Position numbers and translations under genes: made by a program
NCBI GenBank assembly: GCA_034505795.1
Contig: JAPDQM010000078.1
Span: forward strand, 1-17,869
DNA length: 17,869 nt
Direction: 5' to 3'
DNA from: Thermofontimicrobium_A sp034505795
Lineage (GTDB): Bacteria; Zhuqueibacterota; Zhuqueibacteria; Thermofontimicrobiales; Thermofontimicrobiaceae
Notes under the pieces: model-generated
Told to the model about the DNA's origin: nothing
Seen by the model: only the letters and a program-made list of their open reading frames with translations
The model's database searches: none
Part shown: one piece after another, positions 1 through 9,300 of the stretch
How the letters are laid out: the number at the start of each line of letters is the position of its first letter
Position numbering within the stretch: position 1 is the stretch's first letter

Positions 1-276
1 CAATTGCAACACATTGGGATCAAGATGATCACCATGCTCATGCGTGACCAGTACCAGATCGGCCTGGGGCAGTTGAGAATAGTCGGCCTCGCGACCAACG
101 GGATCGACATGTATAAGTTGATCGCCCCAGGTCAACATCAGGGTGCCGTGGCCGATGAAAGTAATGGTCAGCGTTCCGGCCGTGGTCTGGAAGGTATCGG
201 CTTCAAACGGCTGGGGCTGCTGGGATAGTACCAGCAGCGGGTTAATGAGGGTAAATATTAAAATAAAAATTAGCAT
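1..276 (-). CDS. Exported MBL-fold (UlaG-like) metallo-hydrolase, 5' part only
   Basis: The gene reads leftwards and leaves the window, so only the first 92 residues are visible. They begin with a hydrophobic signal peptide (residues 1 to about 19, ending near LSQQ), which suggests export. Then comes a beta strand with IGHGTLML (42-49), HVDPVG (56-61) and the metallo-beta-lactamase motif THEHGDHLD (78-86), i.e. HxHxDH with H79, H81, D83 and H84 as metal ligands. This N-terminal pattern fits the UlaG-like branch of the superfamily, which hydrolyses phosphoesters or lactones using two metal ions. The substrate cannot be told. The start is supported by GGGAGGAAAATTCTC directly before the ATG. 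It lies 46 bases downstream of the GMC oxidoreductase on the same strand, so the two are probably one operon. Recognition of the fold is firm; the function is open. Confidence 0.86.
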   Translation of the reverse strand, partial: MLIFILIFTLINPLLVLSQQPQPFEADTFQTTAGTLTITFIGHGTLMLTWGDQLIHVDPVGREADYSQLPQADLVLVTHEHGDHLDPNVLQL

Positions 277-322
277 GAGAATTTTCCTCCCATATCTGAA
301 TTGGTTAATTCCTCAAATGCGT

Positions 323-1897
323 TCAGTGTTGTTTTGTGGGGATATAACTCATGGCTCGTTCAGCCATTGCGGTAATGGTTAGCGACGGGTTAACTCCCAA
401 ATTTGCCGGTATGGCTGAGGCATCCACAACATACAAATTTTCGTAACCGAAAACCTGATGAAATTTATCGATCACACCATGTTCCTTGTCCTTGCCAATA
501 ACACAACCTCCCAGGATATGCGCGGTCATGGGAATATTGAGCAATACTTCGCTCAGGGCATTCTGGGGCATTGCATTCAGCCGCTGCGCCATGAAACGAA
601 TGGCGTGATTGGCCTCTGGTATGTAGGTCGGTATTTTCTTGCCTTGATTTTTTGAGACCAGACCCTTGTTAAATAACCGCCACCAACTGCGTCTCCTCAT
701 GACGGTGAGATAATTGTCCAGCGACTGCATCACGAGCAAGATTACGGTGTTCTGTCCCCAGCCGAAGGGCCAAAGCGTTCTTAAAAACTGCAACGGATGC
801 CGCAAACAGTTGCCAATAAATTTTAGAGGCCGAGGTATTCGGCCGCCCCCATCGGTAAGCAAACTACCAAAGATGCCCATGACATCCGAGCCTTTGGGAT
901 ATCGAACCAATTCAATGTGCGTGTTGTCGTTCACGAACAAGCTGGAGGTAATGGCCACCCCCATCGAGTGATGCATATTCTTCTTTTTCGAGGTAACACC
1001 ACCTAGAACCTCGCTATTGGTGCGAACCATGTGTCCCAATCGGTCTGAAATCTGCGGCAACGAGCCGTTTTCTTTGCAGCGAAACAGCAAATCCAATGTC
1101 CCAATTACCCCCGCAGCGATGACAACGCCCTTTGTTTCATATTGAACCTTTCGTTTGAACATAAAATCGGTCGTCTTTTCTGCAGTGATGCGATAGCCCG
1201 GTGTTTTAGTCGGCAAAATATCGATGACTTTGTGCTCGGGAAGAATTTCTACGCCAAGCTGTTCCGCCAGATAGAGATAATTACGATCCAGCGAATTTTT
1301 GCCGCCATCACGACAGCCAACCATGCAGTGGCCAGTTTGAGTGCAGCCGGTCCGTGCTGGCCCTCTTCCGCCAAAGTAAGGGTCCGGAACCGTTACGCCA
1401 GGTTCACCAAAGAAAACGCCCACCTCGGTGGCTTTGAAAAAATTTGCCCGCCCAATTGAGTGAGCATACTCCTGGAGCGCGTAATCCGAAGTCCAGAACT
1501 TGGGATTGGTCACCGCGCCCAGCATTTTTTTTGCAGTTTGGTAATAAGGCAACAACTCACCCTTCCAATCCGGATGGAGATCCCGCCATTGGGGGTCATT
1601 GAAAAAAGAATCTGGGGGAACCAGCAGGGTATTGGCATAAACCAAACTGCCACCGCCAACGCCACTGCCGCCGAGAATTAATACGTCATTTAATAGATGA
1701 ATTCGCTGAATGCCATAGCAAAACAACGCTGGCGCCCAGAGAAATTTCCACACTGCCCAGTTGGTTTTCGGAAACTCATGAGCATGCCATCGCTTGCCAC
1801 TTTCGATCACACAAACCTTATAACCTTTTTCCGCCAGTCGAAGAGCCGCCACACTGCCACCGAATCCAGAACCGATCACAATATAATCGTAGGTCAT
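323..1897 (-). CDS. GMC-family FAD oxidoreductase, cholesterol-oxidase type
   Basis: This 524-residue protein has the FAD-binding Rossmann motif GSGFGGSVAALRLAEKG (9-25), a second nucleotide-binding stretch GGSGVGGGSLVYANT (76-90), and a C-terminal GMC_oxred_C end with TAHILGGC (458-465), VVDASAIPANLGVNPS (490-505) and TITAMAERAM. H460 and N503 sit where the family has its active-site His and Asn. A cysteine motif, C185-x5-C191-x3-C195, followed by GGKNSLDRNYL, is typical of the cholesterol-oxidase/choline-dehydrogenase-like branch. It probably oxidises an alcohol or sterol-like substrate using FAD and an acceptor; the substrate is inferred only from family. There is no signal peptide, so it is probably cytoplasmic or peripheral. 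An AGGAGACGGAG ribosome site precedes the ATG. The downstream partner is the exported MBL hydrolase. The length is normal and nothing is broken. Confidence 0.9.
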   Translation of the reverse strand: MTYDYIVIGSGFGGSVAALRLAEKGYKVCVIESGKRWHAHEFPKTNWAVWKFLWAPALFCYGIQRIHLLNDVLILGGSGVGGGSLVYANTLLVPPDSFFNDPQWRDLHPDWKGELLPYYQTAKKMLGAVTNPKFWTSDYALQEYAHSIGRANFFKATEVGVFFGEPGVTVPDPYFGGRGPARTGCTQTGHCMVGCRDGGKNSLDRNYLYLAEQLGVEILPEHKVIDILPTKTPGYRITAEKTTDFMFKRKVQYETKGVVIAAGVIGTLDLLFRCKENGSLPQISDRLGHMVRTNSEVLGGVTSKKKNMHHSMGVAITSSLFVNDNTHIELVRYPKGSDVMGIFGSLLTDGGGRIPRPLKFIGNCLRHPLQFLRTLWPFGWGQNTVILLVMQSLDNYLTVMRRRSWWRLFNKGLVSKNQGKKIPTYIPEANHAIRFMAQRLNAMPQNALSEVLLNIPMTAHILGGCVIGKDKEHGVIDKFHQVFGYENLYVVDASAIPANLGVNPSLTITAMAERAMSYIPTKQH

Positions 1898-1951
1898 CTC
1901 CGTCTCCTGATTCTCAAAAATTATCGGCTACCATGCAATTGAGTGTTAAAA

Positions 1952-1980
1952 AATATAGCAATTCGTTTTTATATAGTCAA
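1952..1980 (-). promoter_or_regulatory. Candidate sigma-70 promoter for the GMC-MBL operon
   Basis: On the minus strand, TTGACT (1980-1975) is separated by exactly 17 bases from TATATT (1957-1952). This places transcription start near 1945, about 48 bases before the GMC start codon. The hexamers and spacing are close to the sigma-70 consensus, and the spacer is AT-rich. Transcription itself is inferred. Confidence 0.48.
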
Positions 1981-2077
1981 TGAAAATATTTCGAACAGAA
2001 CGGCCATTCATCCACCTTCGGGGAGTTGCCCTTACCGATAACTGCGGATAAAATTGATAGCACAATATTTATCCCAT

Positions 2078-2119
2078 CAAATGTGGCACCGCACATTCTG
2101 ATCCAGCACATTTGGTGCT
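2078..2119. promoter_or_regulatory. Cluster of CAAATGTG-type inverted repeats between divergent genes
   Basis: CAAATGTG (2078-2085) is matched by its exact reverse complement CACATTTG (2107-2114), and a third partial copy, CACATT, lies at 2092-2097. Two small hairpins can form: AATGTG/CACATT with a 6-base loop (2080-2097) and AGCAC/GTGCT with a 5-base loop (2105-2119). The position between two divergent promoters suits an operator, but no regulator is known and chance is possible. The rest of the 1898-2263 gap holds only the two promoter candidates; no other gene is seen there. Confidence 0.25.
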
Positions 2120-2213
2120 ATTTGAGGTTAACCTGACAAGCCGCAAATTCTCTTCGCCGACTGAAACAAATCGTCTTCGGAATGAGTTAATTTACCTACT
2201 GATTTTATAAGCG

Positions 2214-2241
2214 TTGATTTGATGTAAATCATTACTATAGA
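2214..2241 (+). promoter_or_regulatory. Candidate promoter for the first PorU-like gene
   Basis: TTGATT (2214-2219), a 16-base spacer and TATAGA (2236-2241) precede the gene. They imply a short leader of about 15 bases that still includes the GGAG ribosome site at 2253-2256. The hexamers are moderately good and the call is tentative. Confidence 0.3.
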
Positions 2242-2263
2242 AACTCCTTCACGGAGCGACTGG

Positions 2264-5200
2264 GTGATCAAAAATATCTATCGAAAATTTCTTCTGGTTT
2301 TTTTTGTAATAGCCGTACTCATGCTATCCAGTTCTCTGGCAGGCGACCTCGTAGTGCAGGAGCAATCACCGCAGGGATTGACCATTGAATTTTTGCCGCA
2401 GCAGTGGCAGACCAGCACCGAAAATATCAATGGCCAGACTTACATCAGAGTCGGTTTTGAAAACGCTTGCTTTAGCGCTTTTCCTGGTGAGCCATTGATT
2501 CCAGAACGTGTCCTGTTGATCGGCATCCCTTTTCAGACTCAGGTATCAGCAACCATCATCGAGAAAGAAGTGCTAAAAGAGATCAATGGAAAATTGCTAC
2601 CATCACCAGCCCTATCGTCCACCGGCCTGAGCCAGTGCTGCTTTGCAGAAAATCTGTCAACCTATCATTCCTCAAAGCCGCTGCCGGAGTCGCTCCTCGC
2701 TCTCTCGCCAACCATGATCATTCAGGACCAACCCGTGGTCATCATTCGGATAGCACCGGTCCACTACCTGCCGGCGACCGAGCAGATTCGCTTGTTCAGA
2801 AAAATCAGTTTAACCTTGCGCTTTGAATCGAAAGCCATCCCGCCAAACGCAACGCGGACCAAAACTCAAGGCCATTCCCTGGCTTCGATTTTGACCAATG
2901 CGCCTCAATCGGAAATATGGCCCAGGGTACCAAGAAACGCTGCCCGATCAATCAGCCGAAGGCAGGATGCCCGGATTTATTACAAAATTCGTATTCGCGA
3001 TGAAGGCCTCTATCGCATAACTGGTGCCCAGTTGCAAGCGGCAGGGATCGATTTGCACGACCTTAAACCCTATCGATTGAAAATCTTCAATAATGGCGGT
3101 TTACTCCTGCCTGAGTCCATTGGGGATTCCCGGCCAGATAGCCTGATTGAAAATGCCATCCTGGTGGAAGACGGGGGTGACGGTTCGTTTGATGCCGCTG
3201 ATTATATCTTATTTTATGGCAAATCAGTGAATGGTTGGCGGCAAACTGGAAGCGGTCAATCGGCCCGGCACTATTTGCATCCCTACACGCGCGACAATGT
3301 TTATTGGCTCTGCTGGCAGGATGCCGACTCTGGCCGACGCATGTCGACACGACCGTGGTTGACAACGGCCGATCCAATTCCGGTGACCGCTTTCCATGAT
3401 CATATATTTATCGAAAATGAATATAAAAACCTGCTCAATTCAGGCCGGCTTTGGTTGAGTGACTATTTCAGTGCGCAATCCGCTTCGCGCTCGTATCAGA
3501 TTGATCTGGCCGGCATAGTGACTACCGCACCAGCAGAATTGGTATTGCAACTGGCCGGAGTATCCCAGGGCAGTCATCGATTCTCGCTTTCATGGAATAA
3601 TCAACCGTTGGCCACGGTCCCCCCTTTCTCTGGCATCGGCAGCAAATACCTGAGTATCGAACTGAAGCAATTTTCCACTCCCATTCGGGCGGAACTTCAG
3701 GATGGTAACAATCGATTGACGATCAATTACCAGGCTGAAGGCGATTATTCCATCGCCTACCTGGATTGGATCGAACTAAACTTTTATCGTCAATTGAAGC
3801 AGCAAAATGCTCCATTCATTTTTTGCAGTCCCGAATCCAGTGGCGTTTATCAATATCGAATTCAAGCCTCTTCAAGCGAAGATCTCCAGCTATTCGATAT
3901 TACCGACTTCTCTCGGGTCGCTCGGCTGGAGACCCGTCAAGCACAGGCAGGGATTATCGAATTTGTGGATTCAGTCGGTGCCATTCGGCCGAAGAAGTAC
4001 CTGGCAGTAACCCAGAGGCAATGGCGATCGCCGCAAAAGATCGAAAAGGACATACCTTCGCAATTGCGTGACCCAACGAATGCCGCCCAGTTCGTCATCA
4101 TCACTTACGACGATTTTTACGATGCTGCATTGGCGCTCAAGAGCTTGCGGGAAAATTGTGATAGCCTTCGCACCAAAGTGGTGCGCATTAGTGATATCTA
4201 TGACGAATTTTCCTGGGGGATGACCGATATCACTGCCATCCGGGATTTTATCAAATATGCCTTCGATCATTGGCAGGTCCGGCCGCAATACGTGCTGTTG
4301 TTGGGCGATGGCGATTTTGACTATAAAAATATATTATCGTCCCATCAACCGAACTGGCTACCGCCGTATCAAACCGCAGAGTTGAATCAACTCTCTTCTC
4401 GACCTCGGGATGATTGGTTCGCCTGCGTAGCAGGTGACGATGACTTGCCAGATCTAGCCATTGGCAGGATTCCGGCTCAAAATCCGGATCAAGCAATGGC
4501 GGTGGTTAATAAGATCATTCAATATGAGAATTCGCCGCTGCGAGGCAAGTGGCTTCATACTATTGCTTTGGTCGGCGATGATGAATTTGGCGAAGGCGGA
4601 GAATACGATGGCCTGCACCACATTCCAGATGTAGAAAGCTTTGCGGAGTATCTCATTCCGCCAGCGTATGATGTCCAGAAGGTCTATTTGACAGAGTTTT
4701 CTGCAGTACGCGATGCCGCTATTTCCGGAATTCGCAAGCCGGCTGCGCATGCAGCGTTGCTGGAGCAAATCAACCAGGGCTGCCTGATCGTGGATTTTGT
4801 CGGCCATGGCAATGAACGAGTCTGGACGCACGAGCGGATTTTGCAAGCCCCAGAGGATCTGACACGCATCGACAATGGACCTAAGCAGGCATTCTGGATC
4901 GCCGCCACCTGCAATTTTGGTCGATTCGACAATCCAGACCTTCAAAGTTTTGCGGAGGAACTTATCACCACTCCCGATCGAGGAGCAATTGCTGTATTCT
5001 CCTCGGCTCGATTGGCCAATCCGTTCCAAAATGTGGCTCTCAATCGAGCAGTCTTGCGCCAGATCTTTGCCAATTTTCCCAGATCAATAAGACTGGGCGA
5101 TGTCGTCTGGCTGGCAAAACTCAGTACTGGTAATTCTGCCAACGATCAACAATATCATCTACTCGGTGATCCAACCCTACGGTTGCCCATGCCCACCTGC

Positions 5201-6238
5201 TCAGTTGAAATCACGTCTCAATCGCCTGATTCTTTCCGTGCACTGAGTCGACTGGAGCTAACCGGCACCATCAAGACGATGATTTTGCCAGTCCATGATT
5301 GCACCGGTGAGGCATTCATCGAAGCATTCGACTCGCGCAGAGAGCGCAAATATGTCGTTCGCCCGGGATTGGAATATCATTATCAGCTTCCAGGCAATGT
5401 GATCTATCGCGGAATCGCTACGGTCACAAACAATTCGTTTCGCACGCGGTTCATCGTTCCCAAAGATATTTCCTATGGCGGAGAAGATGGTCGGCTGAGA
5501 GTTTTTTACAGTGACGATCGGATGTTTGGGGCAGGCTGCAAAAAGCAAATTTCCGTCAACGGCACCGAGCAGCGATTTTATGATAACGCCGGCCCGACAA
5601 TTTCCATCGGTTTCGAGGGCCAGCATTTTATTACCACAGGCTTTGTTCCCCCCGATCCCATCTTGCTGGTGACCATCGCCGATAGCGGCAGCGGCATCAA
5701 TCTGGCAGGTGATATTGGACATCAAATTCTCCTGACGATCGACAATATTACCGAAAATGCCATTGTTTTGAACCGCTATTTTCAATATGAAAAAGACAGC
5801 TATCAAATCGGGCATATCATCTATCCGTTAAGCGGTTTAACAGAGGGCGACCATTTTTTGCGGATCAAAGCCTGGGACAATTTCAACAATTCGGCTCAAC
5901 AAGAAACCGAATTCACGGTTGTGGCGTTGGATAGACTGGTGCTGCGCGAAGTAATGAATTACCCCAATCCGTTTGCCGGAACCACGGCATTCACATTTTG
6001 GGCAAACCAAGCTTGCGAGGTGAAGATCAGCATTTTCACGGTTGCGGGGCGGCTGATCCGTGCCCTCAATCATTTGAAAGCAGAACCAGGTTTCAATCAT
6101 TTCACCTGGGATGGCCGGGATGAGGCAGGCGACGAACTGGCCAATGGCATCTATCTCTATAAGATCGATGCCTGGTGCGTGAATGGCTCGCAAACGATTC
6201 GCACATCCCAAATTGAAAAATGCGCCGTCATGCGCTGA
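2264..6238 (+). CDS. porU: PorU-like C25 peptidase, type IX secretion sortase (copy 1)
   Basis: This 1324-residue exported cysteine peptidase starts at GTG, with GGAG seven bases before it and a clear signal peptide (1 to about 27). Residues 28-190 resemble the gingipain C25 propeptide (FPGEPLIPERVLLIGIP). Residues 235-330 carry the PorU-type stretch YYKIRIRDEGLYRITG, FNNGGLLLPE, RPDSLIENAI and DYILFYGKSVNGW. The C25 domain spans about 610-975 and contains GDGDFDYKN (681-689), VGHG with the catalytic His at 848, AATCNFGRFD with the catalytic Cys at 883, and a YHLLGDP end. Ig-like regions follow, then a FlgD-like T9SS sorting domain starting at NYPNPF (from 1232). In Bacteroidota, PorU removes cargo sorting domains at the outer membrane and transfers cargo to lipopolysaccharide; it also keeps its own sorting domain. 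A gingipain-like secreted protease is the alternative. No porV lies next to it. A homologous copy follows after 113 bases. Confidence 0.88.
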   Translation: MIKNIYRKFLLVFFVIAVLMLSSSLAGDLVVQEQSPQGLTIEFLPQQWQTSTENINGQTYIRVGFENACFSAFPGEPLIPERVLLIGIPFQTQVSATIIEKEVLKEINGKLLPSPALSSTGLSQCCFAENLSTYHSSKPLPESLLALSPTMIIQDQPVVIIRIAPVHYLPATEQIRLFRKISLTLRFESKAIPPNATRTKTQGHSLASILTNAPQSEIWPRVPRNAARSISRRQDARIYYKIRIRDEGLYRITGAQLQAAGIDLHDLKPYRLKIFNNGGLLLPESIGDSRPDSLIENAILVEDGGDGSFDAADYILFYGKSVNGWRQTGSGQSARHYLHPYTRDNVYWLCWQDADSGRRMSTRPWLTTADPIPVTAFHDHIFIENEYKNLLNSGRLWLSDYFSAQSASRSYQIDLAGIVTTAPAELVLQLAGVSQGSHRFSLSWNNQPLATVPPFSGIGSKYLSIELKQFSTPIRAELQDGNNRLTINYQAEGDYSIAYLDWIELNFYRQLKQQNAPFIFCSPESSGVYQYRIQASSSEDLQLFDITDFSRVARLETRQAQAGIIEFVDSVGAIRPKKYLAVTQRQWRSPQKIEKDIPSQLRDPTNAAQFVIITYDDFYDAALALKSLRENCDSLRTKVVRISDIYDEFSWGMTDITAIRDFIKYAFDHWQVRPQYVLLLGDGDFDYKNILSSHQPNWLPPYQTAELNQLSSRPRDDWFACVAGDDDLPDLAIGRIPAQNPDQAMAVVNKIIQYENSPLRGKWLHTIALVGDDEFGEGGEYDGLHHIPDVESFAEYLIPPAYDVQKVYLTEFSAVRDAAISGIRKPAAHAALLEQINQGCLIVDFVGHGNERVWTHERILQAPEDLTRIDNGPKQAFWIAATCNFGRFDNPDLQSFAEELITTPDRGAIAVFSSARLANPFQNVALNRAVLRQIFANFPRSIRLGDVVWLAKLSTGNSANDQQYHLLGDPTLRLPMPTCSVEITSQSPDSFRALSRLELTGTIKTMILPVHDCTGEAFIEAFDSRRERKYVVRPGLEYHYQLPGNVIYRGIATVTNNSFRTRFIVPKDISYGGEDGRLRVFYSDDRMFGAGCKKQISVNGTEQRFYDNAGPTISIGFEGQHFITTGFVPPDPILLVTIADSGSGINLAGDIGHQILLTIDNITENAIVLNRYFQYEKDSYQIGHIIYPLSGLTEGDHFLRIKAWDNFNNSAQQETEFTVVALDRLVLREVMNYPNPFAGTTAFTFWANQACEVKISIFTVAGRLIRALNHLKAEPGFNHFTWDGRDEAGDELANGIYLYKIDAWCVNGSQTIRTSQIEKCAVMR

Positions 6239-6308
6239 TTGTTTCGTCATATTAAAGTCAAAAAGAACGATCGATCAACAATCAATACCCTTTAATTAGA
6301 ATATAAGA

Positions 6309-6336
6309 TTGACTCAGCTAAACAAGACACTAATGC
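6309..6336 (+). promoter_or_regulatory. Weak candidate promoter between the two PorU-like genes
   Basis: TTGACT (6309-6314), a 16-base spacer and TAATGC (6331-6336) lie just before the GGAG ribosome site (6343-6346) of copy 2. The -35 box is good and the -10 box poor. It may allow independent expression of copy 2, but read-through from copy 1 across the 113-base gap is equally likely, since no terminator is evident. Confidence 0.22.
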
Positions 6337-6351
6337 CTATGTGGAGATAAC

Positions 6352-9300
6352 ATGATGACTAAATGGAAAATTATGCGATACAGCCTGCTGTTGTTTCTGG
6401 TTATCATCACCACCAACCCCATCGACGTTGCTGGGATCACGTCCGGCAATACTGATTTGAAGCTTCTCGAATCTTCTGAACGAGGCGTGACCATCGAACT
6501 AACACCGCATGTTGATCGCATCGATACCGTATTGTGGCAAAACGAAATTTATTATAAAATCATTATGGAACAGGCTGCTTTTGCCGATGCACCCGGTGAG
6601 CCGATGATCCCCATCAGAAATATTGTGGTAGGGATACCGTTGATCGGTGAGGTGAGGGCCAGCGTGGTTTCCGTCACCAGCGAGGAAATGAGTGGCAAGC
6701 TATTGGCCGCACCTCGAATCGACCGGAACGGCCGCTATTACTTTGATCCTACTTCAGCCGCCTATCAAGCCAGCGGTTTCTATCCAGCGGACATTATTTC
6801 TATTTCCTCACCGGCGTTTATGCGCGACCAGCGGGCGGTTACCATTCGGTTGAGTGGCGTGCAATTTTCTAACCAGGCGAATCGCATTCGTATTTACAAA
6901 AAAATTGTGTTGCGCATCGATTTTGCTGGCCAGCCATTAACGCCCGGAATTAAGCTTCCCAGTCGTTCTGAAGATGAATTTTATGAAGGATTGATTGTAA
7001 ACTATGCTATAGCCAGACGCTGGTTAAAGCCCCATGCCGCGATGATTCGACGCGCCAAATCCTCGCATTTCCAGAATCAAAGCTGGTACAAGATTTCGAC
7101 GCGCAAAGAAGGCATTTACCGACTGACAGGTGCCTTCCTTTCCAGTGTGGGAATAAATATCGACTCCGTTCCGCTGACGGGTATTCACCTGTACAATAAC
7201 GGCGGCCGAGAGCTTCCCCGAGAGGTGGCGGTGTCTCGCCCCGACAGCTTGATTGAAAATGCCATTCGCGTGGTTGATCAGGATAATAATGGTAAGTTCA
7301 ACAATACTGACTATATCCTGTTTTATGGCAAAGCAGTCAATAACTGGGAGCCGTTGCCGAACAGCATGTTTTCCAGCCACTACATCAATCACTACACCAA
7401 CGAAAATGTATATTGGCTAACCTGGGATAATCGCTCTGATGGCAAGCGAATGGCTGAGAAAGCGTCGATAACAAACCCGGATATCCAACCAGCCAATCAT
7501 TTTTGGGGCCTGTATTATGCCGAAGATGAAATCAACAATTATCTGGAATCCGGGCTGCACTGGTTTGGGCGACTGGTGGCCGGAACCAGCGAACAAAGTT
7601 ATAGCGCGTATCTGCCACATCCTGTTGCCCAGGATAACAATGTCTATTTTCGATTTCAATGCTTGGGTCTTACGCCTGGCAATCATCGTTTTTCAATCAC
7701 CCTGAATAACCAGCCGCTCCTTGAATTCTCGTTTGCCGGCAATCGCCTGGAAATGCGCGATGTTTTGAAGACCGTCTCGCTGTCCGCCAACGGCTACAAT
7801 ACGCTGAAGGTGCGCTATGTCGGTGAAAGTTCGGCCAGCCAGATATACATTGATTGGTTCGAAATCCAATACAAAAAGCAGTTCATCGCCGACGACAATC
7901 AATTGCGTTTCAGCCAGGCGGGTGATAATTCTGCCAAATTCCAGCTTTCAAACTTTTCAGAAAGCTCGATAGAAATTTATGACATTAGCGATGCTGCGGA
8001 CGTACAGTTTATCACCAATACTGAAATCATGGGCACCAGCGTCACATTCGTCGAGCCCAACGCCAGCAGTCTGCGCCGTGAGTATCTGGCGGTGTCTCCC
8101 AAAGCCTTTCTTGTGCCTGAAAAAATCGAGCCGGCAACGTTCGCCGATTTGCGCCAATCCATTACCGGCGCCGATTTTATTATCATTAGTCATGATGATT
8201 TTTATCAAGCCGTGCTGCCTCTGGCGCAACATCGAGAGGTCAATGACTCGCTTAAAACTGTGGTGGTCAAAATATCTGATATCTACAATGAATTCGCCTG
8301 GGGTCTGTTTGATCCGACAGCGATTCGAGATTTCATTAAATTCGCCTATGATCATTGGAATCCTGTTCCCAAATATGTTCTCCTGTGCGGGGATGGCGAT
8401 TATGATTACAAAAATATTAAAAGCAAACTGGATAAGAATTGGATCCCAGCTTATCAGACCACTGAATTGAACGAAAATGTCAATCGCACCATGGACGATT
8501 GGTTTGTTCAGGTGAGCGGATCGGATGAGCAACCCGATCTCGCTATCGGTCGATTTCCGGTGCAGTCGGTCGAGGAAACACAGAACGTAGTGGAAAAAAT
8601 AATTCGTTACCAAACATTGCCTTTATTGTCGTCAGATCAAACCGCTCCTCTTGATGATTGGAGAAATGTGGTGACCATGGTCGGCGATGATGAGGTAGGT
8701 GGCGCTGGAAATGATAATGAAACCATGCATATCAACGATGCTGAAAACATCATCGAAAATTATATTCCCAATTTTTTTAATAAAGAAAAAATCTATCTCA
8801 TCGAATATCCCGCAGTGAAAGACCCCTCGACCTCAGGGGTGATGAAGCCAGAAGCGACTGCGGCACTCCTGGATCGGATTGAAAAGGGTACGCTCATTTT
8901 GAATTATGTCGGCCATGGTGCGCCCTCGCTCTGGGCTCACGAGCGATTGTTGAAAGAAAATCGAGACTACGAACGGATACAAAATGCGGATCGCTTGCCG
9001 CTGTGGGTGGCCGCCACCTGTGATTTTGGTCGCTTCGATGATCCCATGGAACAGAGTTTTTCTGAAAAGCTGTTCAGCGCCAGGCAGCGCGGCGGCATTG
9101 CTTTTTTGACCTCCGCACGATTGGCTTACGCTTCGGACAATACCGCACTCAATCGCGAGTTTTTTAATCAACTGTTTATTGCCAATCAAACGCCCACCGC
9201 TCGGCTGGGAGTTGCGTTGATGCGAGCCAAGAACAGAAATTACAGCACCACCAATGATCAGAAATATCACCTCTTCGGTGATCCCAGCATGCGATTGGCT

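Noticed and set aside
7957..8613. A 218-codon open frame on the minus strand inside the second PorU-like gene
   Set aside because: It overlaps a gene with unmistakable C25 motifs, shows no recognisable domain, and mirrors the codon pattern of the sense strand. The same applies to the minus-strand frame at 4454-5029 inside copy 1.
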